64,000 bases of DNA from Histoplasma ohiense (lineage: Eukaryota > Ascomycota > Eurotiomycetes > Onygenales > Ajellomycetaceae), in the NCBI GenBank assembly GCA_017607445.1, contig JAEVHH010000004.1:1550001-1614000 (forward strand), read 5' to 3'. Below the pieces are notes generated by a model. The model was not told where the DNA came from. It did no database searches and saw only the letters and a program-made list of their open reading frames with translations. Of this stretch, positions 31,695-43,564 are shown in pieces (the stretch's first letter is position 1; the number at the start of each line of letters is the position of its first letter). The translations under genes and the position numbers were made by a program.

Positions 31695-32799
31695 TTAACT
31701 CCTGGTATGCTGATGACCATGATCATCATCATCGTCGTCGTCGTCGTCGTCGTCGTCATCGTCATCGTCATCCATCACAAGCTCATTATCCGAATCACTC
31801 CCCCCAAACATATCATCATCATCATCCACATCACTATCAACCCAAAAATCCTCATCATCCATCGTGGCCAGCGCATCCGGCCCCGAGCCGGCCCCAAGCC
31901 CTTCCTTCTTGCCCATCGCCGTGGATTCATGCGTCGGCATCACAAAGCCCGCTGGAATGTCCTGTTTGCTCTTCTCTACATCCGCCAGCACCGTCCGCTT
32001 ATACGCCTCCGGGTCCTTGCGGAGCATGACGCCCGCGTCAACATTGGCGGGCGAGGAGACCTCTGCGTCGTCGAGGAGGGAGAGGATGGATATTAGGACG
32101 GATTCCACGCGCTGAGCCGGGGACCAGCGTTCGGCAGCGGTCTCGCCGGACAGTTCGTCTTCGCCGGGAGAATGGAGGATGGAGATGCAGAGGCGGCCGT
32201 CTTGGTAGATGTTGGGGTGGAAGAGGGGGCGTGTGAATTTGAAGCCTGTGTTTTGTTTCGGGGATGAGTTTTCTTTAGTGGTTTGTAGAGATAGGAGTTG
32301 GGCTTATTCTGGTCCTTATCTGAGGGGTAATTTCTGTTGTGGTTTTTCCCCCTAATTATCTCAGAATAGGATGGGGGCGTTTTTCAGGGTTGCCTTTTTG
32401 GTAAGACATGCGACAGGGCCGTTTCAGGGTTATATTTATTATGCTTCAGCATGACATACCTGGCGGTGAATAAGGATAGTTTTGCGGGAAAGTCATGGTG
32501 GCTTTGAAGTAGCCACCGTAATAGAGTGAGTCAGGGTTCAGGACGATGAGAGCAATATTCCAGTGGAAAATGTCATCGTTGTTGAGCTATAAATTCAAAT
32601 TGACTTAGTTGTCGACTCTCTGTATACCTTATCTACTTCCATCCCTTTGCTGTAACCGAATGGGGTTGCGGAGAGGATGCCGCCTTTTTGGCCAGGCGGT
32701 GGAAGAAAGGACCCGGGGGGAATGAGGACCAACCTCAATATGCACCCATTTTTCACTAGCAAGGGTTTTAAACTCGTTCATCAAGATCCTTTGCGCCAT
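31695..32799 (-). CDS. cdc34: Ubiquitin-conjugating enzyme E2 Cdc34 (Ubc3)
   Basis: Three exons: 32799-32734, 32586-32460 and 32245-31695, giving 247 residues. Cdc34 is the E2 that works with SCF ligases to build K48 chains on cell-cycle regulators. Seen: M-A-Q-R-I-L-M-N-E-F-K-T-L-A N-terminal helix; Y-G-G-Y-F-K-A and Y-P-Y-S-P-P|G-F-K-F; H-P-N-I-Y-Q-D-G-R-L-C-I-S-I-L-H with catalytic Cys84; and the acidic-loop insertion S-P-G-E-D-E-L-S-G-E-T-A-A-E-R-W, which separates Cdc34 from other E2s. The C-terminal tail is very acidic, ending in a run of about 17 Asp broken by H-G-H-Q-H, encoded by a GAC/GAT microsatellite (about 31717-31770). Acidic tails dock Cdc34 on the Cul1 basic canyon. It is divergent from the ABCC gene, 1.4 kb apart. 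Confidence 0.94.
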
Positions 32800-34221
32800 G
32801 ATTATTTAAGACCTGTACTTGTATAGAGTGGATGCCGCGTGGATTCGGGGAAGAGGGGGATTTTTGGCGCAGCGGAAGGTTCCGAGGGGAGGAGAGAAGT
32901 GAGTTGAGGGTAATAATGAAGAGAGGTGAGTAAAGGGGACTATAGCAGATCCAAAGTAGTCATTATATCTCTCTTCTTTTCTTTATCAGAGTGAGGTTAC
33001 AGAGCGAGGCGTTGGAAGTGTTGGTGGAACAGCTGCGGCGAGATGCGGCGAGATGATCAACATCGAGGTTCGTTGGTTATGTAAATACTGACAATGGTGG
33101 GGGACAGCTGACCAGGTACCTCTCCGTGCTATCCTTGCAGATGGGATACATGGCACTCGAGCGGCTTGCTGTCAGGCTTAAGCTACACTGTTGGCTGCTG
33201 GCTAAATGACCTTCCCTTCTTTTTGCTTATTTGTCTACCTTGTGTTGGATCTAGAAGTACAGGCCTGCATGGAAAGGAACGGAGGCCGCAGCCTGATTCC
33301 ACTTTCACTACGGAGTAGCCATCTTGTGGGATCCAAACAGTATATTTGTTTTTCAAGGGCCACGTGCAGGACATGGATGGGCAAGTCAGCGAGAATTCAA
33401 TTAGTCGCGGGGGATGGTGTACTATTATTCCCAAGTCAGCGCCATCTCAAGTCTCATGCCTACAGTGCATAGTTTAGCGTTCCCTGTGGTGCGGGAGATG
33501 TTCTTATGGTGATGACCGTTGTATTGACGTTTGATCAACTACGGAGTAGCTGGTTAACTACTCCGTAGTTAGCTAGTTACCTGGTTAACGTGGATGACAT
33601 AACTGTGTCAGCGGCGGCCTCTCGGTGATCCTCTGATTTCCTGGCGGGCGAGCTTCGGAACGTGACCAGAAAAACAAGGACTCACTCCATCCAACCTTTT
33701 TTCTACAACTCTCGCCAATTCAACCACCAAAAGTCCTACCTTCTACTAGCCCTCCACGGTTGTCGACCCCGTTGACTGTACTCTCTCTTTCATTTCCCTC
33801 CACTCCACGGCTTGCTACGCTTAGTCAAGCTGACTCGGGTCTTGTGGAGTAAGCGGCATTGTAACCGTCCATTGTCTACTACATCGAAGCTTCATCTACC
33901 TCTGATCTCTCCTCATCTCTTTTCATGCGCCCGATTTTCCGCCACGCTCATCTCGGAGAGTTACTCATTGGGAGCTGGTACTATTCCTCAGTCATGTCTT
34001 CTCAATTAAATTAGACTCCATTTTCTGATTCATTGTTCGCCATCCGCTGGCTTGGAAAATTGCTACTTCACTTCTCGTTCGTCTCTGTATAGCATTTTTT
34101 TTTTTTCACTGATTTGAAGCTTTTTATTGCCCCCCACCTTTTTTTTTTTTTTTTTCCCTCCTTTCCCTCTGTCATTCTCGGGTCTGCCCCGCTTGATTGG
34201 AGTTGGGTTTTTATATACGCG
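32800..34221. other. Divergent promoter region, cdc34 / ABCC transporter
   Basis: No gene seen. Contains three TACGGAGTA-type motifs, including the hairpin listed separately, pyrimidine-rich DNA from about 33660, and T runs at about 34097-34106 and 34139-34156 just before the ABCC start. Confidence 0.55.
33537..33570. repeat. Inverted repeat, 13-bp arms with 8-bp loop
   Basis: AACTACGGAGTAG (33537-33549) and CTACTCCGTAGTT (33558-33570) flank CTGGTTAA. The arms carry the dispersed TACGGAGTA motif in both orientations. This could be a hairpin, dimer site or MITE footprint. Confidence 0.9.
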
Positions 34222-37200
34222 ATGCGTCAGGGCTGTGAAGGTCCTGTCTGGGTCGTTGATGACCTTACCCTGTGTTTTCAGCAGAGGTCTGTTTCCCAAA
34301 ACTCTTTCCCGCATTCCATTTTTGTTTTCTGCTTGCTGATGTTCTCATCCTTACTCAAACAGGTTTCTTAAATTTATATTCCCGCTTACGGCATGTGCTT
34401 TGTCACTATTATTGATAGTTTCCCACGTCCTCCGGCATAATATTCGTCTGCCTTGGGCCCGCCATGGTTACAAACCCATTCCGACCACCGTTGTTGAGTA
34501 CAATGATATAGAAGATGAGAATGATGGAGAGGATGTTGAGGATGCGGAGAGCGATTTGATGCTACATAAGGCCCTTAGCCTTACAACACCTATAACCATT
34601 GAGCAGAACCGGCCGCGGTGGAAGAATGTTGTAACCATATTGGAGATTTTGGCGCTTGTCGGGGAACTGGGAGTTTCCGTCAAGAGCCTCGCAACACCTT
34701 CGGGAGCCTTGAATGAAACGAGCCCAACAATTGGAAGGTTGATTTCGTGGGCCTATATTTTGATGCTGGTGATTGCCAGGTTGGTCCTCTCGACATCCGA
34801 ACGCTGTACCATACCGAAGTTATGGAATCACACTGCGTCATTATATTCGTTTCAATGGTTATGCACCGTCATGGTATTTCGATCCGTCTTGATCCACCCA
34901 ACCCCGAACCATACTCTGACGATCATCGACTTCTTGCTATCCTCCTTCCTTTTTCTCTTGACTATCACAACCCGCAAGGGAAACCAGACCCTCCTAGTTC
35001 GGCATGAAGATGGAATCCCCCCGCCTCGAGAGCAATTTGCGAGTCTGCTAGCCTTGGCTTCATTCGCATGGCTAGATCCGTTAGTCTGGCAAGGTTTTCG
35101 GAAATCCCTTGAGATGCCGGATGTCTGGAATCTGCTCCCAAGCTACCAAGCTGCTGCTGTTCTCGCGGATTTCCGCCAGGCTAGACGAACTTCTTCTCTA
35201 GCTTGGAGCCTACTGCGTTATTTTGATCGTACGCTTCTCATCCAGGGAGCATGGACCATCTTCTCCAGTTTCTTTTCCTTTATGCCGACTTGGCTGCTCA
35301 AACTCATTTTGGAATACCTTCAAGATCCTGAGAACACTCCTAAGAATGCTGCTTGGCTCTATGTCAGTCTCTTATTTGTCTGTGCGACAGTTCAAGGTGT
35401 TGCAGATGGCCAAGCACTTTGGAGAGGACGCAAGTTGAGTGTTAAGTTGCGCGCCATCATCATCGGCGAGCTATATGCCAAGGCGTTACGGCGTAAAGCT
35501 GGTGCAATTACGAAAACCTCGAAAGACGAGGAAAAATCTCAGAAACTGACGAAAAAGAAGAAAATATTCTCGTTGGGTTGGAATAATAAGCCGGCAGACG
35601 CTAACACCGAAAGTAGTGAGCAACCAAAACCGGACGAACCAGACGCACAAGCCAATATTGGTAAAATTATCAATTTGATGGCAATTGATTCCTTCAAAGT
35701 TAGTGAAATCTGCGCATACCTGCACTACCTCTGGGCAAGTTTCCCGGTGCAGACGGCTATTGCCATTTACATCTTATACAAAATTTTAGGCTTTAGTTCC
35801 TTGGCTGGAATCGGCGTAATGACTCTTATGTTACCGCTGAATCTTTATATCGCATCGCGGTTCAGGGTGCTTCAACACGAGATTCTCGCGGGGACTGATG
35901 CCCGTATTCACTCGACCAATGAGGTCCTACAAAACATACGTATCATCAAGTATTTTGCATGGGAACAGAGGTTTGAAGATATAGTTAATGAGAAGCGGAA
36001 GGCTGAGTTGAAGAATCTCCGTCGGCGATATATGCTGTGGGCCTGTGCCGCCACAGTTTGGTATGGAACGCCGATACTGATCACGCTGATTTCATTTTTC
36101 CTGTACACCATAGTTGAAGGCAAGAAGCTGGTTCCTTCAGTAGCATTCCCTGCTTTATCCACTTTCTCGCTCCTCCGAATACCTTTGGACCAGTTGGCAG
36201 ATATGATCGCTCATGTCCAGGAATCCAAGACCTCCATCGACCGCGTGGAAAATTTCTTGAACGAGGAGGAAACCGAAAAATATACTCAGTTGCGCTCGGA
36301 CAAGCATTCGGAATCAGCCCCTAGAATCGCTTTGGAAAATGCCACCCTTTCGTGGGGACCTTCCCTCCCAAGCTCCACGACGGGGCCATTATGCTCGCAG
36401 GGTAACGACTCTGGCGAATCATTCTGTCTCATCAACATGGATGTTTCGTTTCGCATTGGCCAACTCAACGTTATTGCCGGACCGACAGGTTCAGGGAAAA
36501 CGTCATTGCTAATGGCACTTTTGGGAGAGATGACGCTCCTCAAAGGATCAGTGTTTCTCCCTGGTGGAACGAGTGATCGAGCGGATTTGCGCGTTGACCC
36601 GGCAACAGGTCTTACTGACAGCGTTGCTTACTGTGCGCAGGAAGCATGGTTAGTCAATGCCACGATCAAGGACAACATCCTTTTCGCGTCGCCATTTGAT
36701 CAAGGTCGGTATGAGGCTGTAATAAAGGCCTGTGGCTTGGGTAGAGATCTGGAAATCTTAGATGCTGGCGATCAAACCCTGGTGGGGGAAAAAGGCATAA
36801 GTCTTTCTGGCGGACAGAAACAACGGATATCCTTGGCTCGTGGCATGTATAGCAAAGCCCGACATCTGTTGCTCGATGACTGTCTTAGTGCGGTCGACTC
36901 ACACACAGCAAAGCACATTTTTAGGGAGGCCATTATGGGCCCCTTGATGCAAAACCGTACCTGCATCCTTGTCTCACACAATATATCGCTTGTCGTTCCC
37001 AACGCCGCATTCCTCGTCGTTCTTGATAACGGTAGAATTACAGCACAGGGAACGACACAGGAGGTCGTTGCTTCTGGAATTCTTGGCGATGAAATTCTTC
37101 AATCCCGACCTGCTTCTGTATCATCGAAATCTCGAACGCACTCTCTATCAAGCATTGAGACAGTGAAAACTGGATGGGAAAACGGGACAACCTCTGCTAA

Positions 37201-39331
37201 TGGAACCACCAACGGAGCTGCTAACGGAGCCGATGTAAGGTATAACAAGAAAAAGGGGCCGGCTGTCGCAGTTCCTCTCAGGGAAGAAAAGATTGTTGGC
37301 AGCGTCAAGTTCTCCACAATTATCATGTATCTTCGGGCCATGGGTCCGTGGTATTTCTGGTTTTTCGCCCTTCTAGCCTTTGGCGCACAGCAAGTAGGAT
37401 CATTAGCCACTAATATCTGGATTCGAGAATGGGCAAACGCGTACCCAATGAAGAAGGTCTCCATAAGCGACGTAGGAAACAAAGCTGCTTTGTCTAACTT
37501 CAGACTTCCAACGTTGGTTACTGCGGACATTCCCCGCCCGTTCTCGTGGAGAGCACCTGAGATGCAGCGTACAGATAACGACAGCCCCTTCCGCGACGAT
37601 GTAAATCCATATTACTATTTGGGGGTATATGCAGTACTGGCATTCGCTTATATCTTTACAGTACTTGTGAGGGAATTGATTCTCTTCGGGGGTTCGCTGC
37701 ATGCATCGTGGAGGATCCACAAGCGATTGCTAAACGCCGTGACCCATGCGAAGTTTAAGTTCTTTGACTCCACGCCGCTAGGCCGACTGATGAATCGATT
37801 CTCCAAGGACCTTGAGGCAGTCGATCAGGAAGTAGCGGCCACCGCAATAGGAATGCTCCACTGCTTAGCCTCCGTTATTCTGATTGTTATCCTTATTTCG
37901 GTTATCACGCCCAAGTTCCTGATCGCTGCCGTGTTCATTACCGCCATTTACTTTACGCTAGGTGCCATTTATTTGAATTCATCTCGTGATCTTAAGCGGT
38001 TGGAATCTATTCAAAGGAGCCCTCTCTATCAGCAATTTGGAGAAACATTATCTGGCATCGTCACCATTCGTGCCTATGGAGATGGTGCGCGCTTCATCCA
38101 CGATAACCATGTCTTGATCAATACCTACAATCGACCATACCTATATCTGTGGGGGAGCAATCGATGGTTGGCGTTCCGCGTCGATATAACCGGTGCGCTG
38201 GTGTCGTTCTTTACTGCAGCGGTAATTGTCATGAGCGTTGGTCAAATTGATGCTGGTGCGGCGGGCCTGGCGTTGACATATGCCGTAACCTTCACTGAGA
38301 ACGTCCTCTGGTTAGTGCGGCTGTACGCGCAGAACCAGCAAAATATGAATTCTGTCGAGCGGATTGAGGAGTATATGCAGGTTGAACAAGAGGCTGAGGC
38401 AGTTATTCCTGACCGTCGTCCTCCAGCGGACTGGCCAACACACGGTACATTGCAATTTGATAATTATTCTACCCGCTACCGCCCCGATCTCGATCTAGTT
38501 TTAAAGAACGTGACCTTTTCAGTGCAGCCTGGCGAACGTGTTGGGATCGTTGGCAGAACAGGCGCTGGGAAGAGTTCGCTTGCCCTGGCTTTATTTCGCG
38601 GTCTCGAAGCGGAAAGTGGCAGGATCCTCCTTGATGGTGTCGACATTGGTCAAATTGGTCTAAGGGATCTCCGTGAAGCAATCACAATTGTCCCTCAAGA
38701 TCCCACCCTCTTCACTGGAACAATCCGTAGCAACCTCGATCCCTTCAATCTACTAACCAACGAGCAAATCTTCACTGCGCTCCGCCGCGTCCATCTAATA
38801 GGCAGCTCAACGTCCGCCTCTGTCTCGGGCTCCAATACTCCAGCATACCCCAATGCGGATAACAACAGCAACTCCAGCGACCCAGACCTCACCTCTCGCT
38901 TCCCCGACAACAAAAACATTTTCCTAAACATATATTCACCAATCTCCGAATCTGGCTCGAACCTATCCCAGGGTCAACGCCAGCTCCTCTGCCTAGCACG
39001 CGCCCTCCTAAAATCACCCAAAGTGCTCATGATGGACGAAGCGACCGCATCCATAGACTATGCCACCGACGCCAAGATCCAAGATACCATCCGCGAACTG
39101 AAAGATAACACCATTATCACTATCGCGCACAGACTGCAGACAATCATCGACTATGATAAGGTGCTTGTGCTGGATCATGGGGAGGTTGTAGAGTATGACG
39201 GGCCGTGGCAACTTATTAAGAGGAAGGGTGGAATATTTAGGGCCATGTGTGAGAATAGTGGAAATTTTGAGGCGTTGATGGAAGGGGCTAGGAAGTCGTG
39301 GGAGAGTAAGAGGCTAATTGATGATGAGTGA
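34222..39331 (+). CDS. ABC transporter, ABCC (MRP/Ybt1-like) full-size
   Basis: Two exons: 34222-34286 (M-R-Q-G-C-E-G-P-V-W-V-V-D-D-L-T-L-C-F-Q-Q) and 34363-39331, giving 1677 residues. The first exon matches the short lumenal N-terminus typical of fungal ABCC proteins and is followed directly by F-L-K-F-I-F-P-L-T-A, the first membrane helix of TMD0. NBD1: Walker A G-P-T-G-S-G-K-T-S (about residue 728), signature L-S-G-G-Q, Walker B L-L-L-D-D-C (Asp where catalytic Glu is usual). NBD2: G-R-T-G-A-G-K-S-S (about 1418), L-S-Q-G-Q, V-L-M-M-D-E-A. An insertion in NBD2 (Ser/Asn-rich, about 38800-38910) is unusual but known in fungal members. Such pumps export glutathione conjugates, bile-acid-like compounds or metals, commonly into the vacuole. 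The substrate cannot be set from sequence. Confidence 0.92.
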
Positions 39332-40016
39332 GTGAGCGAGCAAGTCCACTCAGCTCGAGACTTGATTTTGAAAAATTAAGCGGTCTTTCTTCTTTCTTTT
39401 GTTGGCCCTTGTTTTGCGACGTTTTTTATGGGGTTTGGTAAGTTACTGCCAAGGCAAGGTTGGTTGGCTTTCTGTTTTATATATTAAATAGCCCCGAGTC
39501 GGATAAAGGAACACCTGTACATATACAAAAAGTAAAATGATATCTATCTACTTCTTATCTGCCGTCTATCAATCTATATGCATCTTTATATCCTTGGCTT
39601 CCATCATTATATTTTTGGATTTAGAGGGCTTAACGGAAGGGAGCAGACGGGATGAGAAACCAAGTAACGAAATCAGAAATGATTATTATTATTATTGAAA
39701 CTACATAATCGAGAGTCATGGAGGGCTTTAATTACATTACCCATTCTATCTGATAATACAGGTATACTTTTCTGCTCAGATGTACCAACTGTTATTGTTA
39801 AGCAAGTGGAAAGGGAAATGGAACACTTGGAAATCAACTCAAAACTCTTTTTGAAGTCACCCTTAAGCTTGCTGGCTGGTGTTAACCCGTATGAGCAATT
39901 CCTCATTAGCAAAACACATCCATGAATATCATTAGTTTCCCAAACGTCCCCGTGAGCGTGAACTATCCATCCTACGAGACAGGCATCACGCTCCGATTTC
40001 GACACATTTCGTATTC
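39332..40016. other. Convergent 3' intergenic region
   Basis: AT-rich spacer between the ABCC and helicase stop codons. No gene supported. Confidence 0.55.
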
Positions 40017-43000
40017 TTAGAGGCGGCTCGGACTATACCTTTTATCCGGGCTATTCGATGATGGCCGCCCGGGGGAGTAATACTGTACGTATTTCTGGCG
40101 CGTCGGTGGGTGGTGGCCCGTGGGTCTCACTGGCAGAACTGCATTCTCCTTCAGAAAAGGGAGCGAACGTTTGTCGAAGCCCGGAGCGTCATTGCCAAGA
40201 AGGAGCGGAGGAGCCTTGACAGTTTCACACTCAATTGTGGCCAGTTCTTTAGAGGCAAGCCGTGCGTCGTCCTGTTTGGCTCCGCCGTTAGAATAGGCCT
40301 GATAGTTCTGGACGAAGTCTGCATGTGCATCAGGGGCTCTTGGAGGGCCGGTACGTGCACCAGTTGGAGTGACAACTGGATTCTCTCGAGTTGGTGATGA
40401 CGAATTTTCTCCAGCCCTGAGACCCCCATTCAGCACAGCGCATTCGCCGTATTGGCACTTGCAGGGGCAATCGCAAATTTCGACACAGCCGTGTCCACAA
40501 GGGAGGAGCTCGGTGCATGGCTGCTGACATTTAACCTGTGAATGTGATACCCTATGAAACATAATTAATTGTCAGTAGATTGGCTAAGGGACCAGGGATT
40601 GGTGGGAGTGCTCACGCGTGGCAGCGAAGCGGGCAGTTATGACCGCACTTCAATTTCTGGTCACACTTCAAAGTACAACCTCCGTTGGTTAACGACCAGT
40701 GATCTGGCTCCGCGATGTAGGTTTTGGCCTGGTGGTTGCCACAGGTAATTGGAACGCGATATCCGATTCTCCTTGGGCCGCAATTGACAATTTGAACAAC
40801 CTCCCACCAAAGAGGGTTGGACACCGCAAGAAACTCCGCGTTTCCAAAAATATAAAACCCCCGTTTTGCCCTTGACAGAGCTACACACACTCGGTTTTCA
40901 ACAGCAAGGAATCCCATGTTTCCTGCGTTCTCATTACTACGGACCAGGGACAGCAGGACAATTTCATTTTCCTCCCCTTGATACGAATCGACTGTGGATA
41001 CCTTTAGATACTGCCCCTGCAGTATATGATTGTCTCTTAAAGCTTTCAGAATTTTCTTTCGTTGACCGTTGTAAAAGGTCAAAATGGTTATGTCCTGCAC
41101 AGGCACTCCGTTGAGGTGGAGATAAATGAAAAATCCGACAATCATGCGTGCTTCCCTATCATTATACTTGGATAGCAGACTATCAGAAGACTCAGGCCAA
41201 TCATGGCAGAAGAAGAATGAGTTGACGCCGCCCATTCCAGGAACTGCTGGTCTGGCCACCACTGACGGATGGTCCTCTAGATCGTCGTATATGGGCGCCA
41301 AAATCCTTCTGATTTCAGGGGCCATACGCCGCTGCTTTGTCAAGGTTTTGAAGTCGATTCCATTATGCACAAGTCGTTCAAACAATGACACCTGGAGGAA
41401 AAATGGCTCTCCTTCCAGCTCCTTAACTGCGCAGTTACCCTGAAGTTGTTTATGGTCCCCAATGAGGATAAGATGTTCCAATGACTTCACACATGCTGCG
41501 GTAATGGGGGCTTCTATCACCTCAGCTGCCTCTTCAATCATAATTATCTTTGGCTTTACGCTCGAAATAAGGGCGCGATATTTGCTTAGGCCGGTTGTCG
41601 TCATGCCCACAACCCTTGCAGATTGAATAATTGTCGAATTTAACTCCCACTTCCCAGTTTTAAGATTCTCAGAGGCAATTTCGTATCTCTTCGCAAAGGA
41701 ACGAAACAAGGCTCGAATGGCTGCCTTCGCAAGTTTTTGAAATATCGAGTAAACTCCCCCACGGTCGCGCGAAGGAACTTTCCAGAGATCGTCGTACTCT
41801 AAATACCGGGCTCGCAGAGCCTCTGCTGCTGCTGCGGAAAGGCTGTGTCCTCTAACTTGCTCCATTAACGACATATATGGACCCCTCAAATATTCGGAGT
41901 CTTCCTCATCAAGACCTTGTTCCATTTCCAGTTCCTTGAGCTGCTCGTATTCAAGATCGATGTCATCCTCAACAAAACCAAAGTTGTTCGCTTGGTAAAC
42001 TACTTCGAATTTGACTTTTCTATCTCCGAGCCAGGCAGAAAGAGGTTCCACTTGATCGCCCCCATGAACCCACCCCTCAGCCCCTTTGACCAGCAAATCA
42101 TACTGCAATTGAGAAATGATATTCAATTTGAGCAGTTGTGCTGCCGGTATTGGCGACTTAGAGTTGCCTGGGGCAAACGGCTCGAGGAGTTTGAAGATGT
42201 TCTCGGCCAGCTCCTTTAGCCGTTTCTTGGATGGACCGAATAACCCACCTGGGATTGTCGGAATAGGGTTGGCTTTCCTTAACTCGAAGATAGTCCGCTT
42301 CTTTATGTCCATATCCGTGCTCCTTCCACCAAGCCGAACATAATTCATTTCGAACAACGCAACATGGCGAAGCAACTGGTCCAGTGCGTGATTTGTCTGA
42401 GCCGCGATGATAATGGGTGGATCAGTGGAGGGTATGGTTGCAAGGAGCAACCTCAATGCAATGACGGAGACATGAGTTTTGCCGGTTCCCGGTGGACCTT
42501 GTACGATAGCCAACCTCTTCGTGAGAATTTGGCGTAGCGCATTCCACTGAGAAGAATCCAGAGATTCAGGAGGAGGTGGCCAGTTGTTAAGAACATACAT
42601 TTTTTCACCCTCTTCACCGATAGCAGACATGTCAATGAACGGATTCAGCTTGATGTATTCGGGGGGTTCAATATTAGGCTGAAGACCACACAAGTATTCC
42701 GAGAATGGGAAGCTTTTAAAATGTCATCAGATATACTATTAATGCATACGAAGTCGTAAATATGAACGAATCTACATACCCTTCCCTTGCCATTTTTTGC
42801 AACGCGGTTAATGTATGCCGCGATGCCTCATAATAGCCGCTTCTGGCTTCTATCATCACAAACTCCAGTTGGGGGTCAAACTCTGCATCCTCAGCTCGTG
42901 TATAGAATATATCTATTTCCGCTGGATTCTTTTTCAAGCCGTCCAGAGGTCTAGCAGCAACAACAGCGACAATGCATTTTGATTTGAACATGTCATTTGC

Positions 43001-43564
43001 CGGGGTCAGTGCGACGATGGTGCCGGTGGTTAGCCTTGGTGAATATTCCCATACAATATTCTTTCCAGCACGAGTGGTGGAAAATGTAAGCTTTACAGCT
43101 ATTCCCGCGTCTCCGCAAGTTATCCCAACGATGTATACCTAGTAAATACATATATTAGTTTGGAAAACAGGAGAGAAAAAAAACGCCTAAAAGATTACTT
43201 TTTCATAGATGCAGACATCTAGGGAATCTTTCATGCGTGGTTGGCCTTTCACATAAGCCACTGCATCCCTTAGCGGAGCAACTGCATTTTCTCTGAGGAG
43301 ATTGTAATGAGCCCTCAGATACATCTCTGTTGACAGCCATGGCCCGTCGATGTTGTTCGGGACCAAATCGACAATATTGCTTCCTGAGGAGCCATCGCTT
43401 TCTTCGATCCCCAAGATTTCATTTGTGGTGGGAAGCTCTGGATTTGCTGTCCAGGAATCCCCTGCAGCTGCATGTCGAGTCTCCTGGACGTACGCCTGGA
43501 TATCTTTGTTTAGAGTAATATTTAGACCTGGCAGACGCGTAGGGTTCAATCTGCCTGCTCTCAT
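40017..43564 (-). CDS. NFX1-type zinc finger / UPF1-like SF1 helicase (ZNFX1, Hrr1-like)
   Basis: Four exons: 43564-43199, 43138-42780, 42712-40616 and 40551-40017, giving 1118 residues. Joins read I-Y-E-K|V-Y-I-V-G, A-R-E-G|F-P-F-S-E-Y-L and L-R-C-H-A|V-S-H-S-Q-V-K-C. The N-terminal region has N-N-I-D-G-P-W-L-S-T-E-M-Y-L. Helicase motifs: Walker A G-P-P-G-T-G-K-T (about 314), motif II I-I-M-I-E-E-A-A-E (E-E-A-A rather than D-E-A-x), motif III L-I-G-D-H-K-Q-L-Q, motif V D-S-Y-Q-G-E-E-N-E-I-V, motif VI V-A-L-S-R-A-K-R-G. After it come Cys/His motifs C-G-H-N-C-P-L-R-C-H and C-G-H-G-C-V-E-I-C, then a Pro/Arg-rich tail. Family members act in small-RNA silencing and heterochromatin (S. pombe Hrr1, worm/human ZNFX1). 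More 5' exons are possible. Confidence 0.87.

Noticed and set aside
31595..32115. His/Ile-rich plus-strand frames
   Set aside because: Antisense of the Cdc34 acidic tail microsatellite.
34400..34420. TTG at 34400 as the start of the ABC transporter
   Set aside because: A first exon at 34222-34286 supplies an ATG and the usual ABCC N-terminus.
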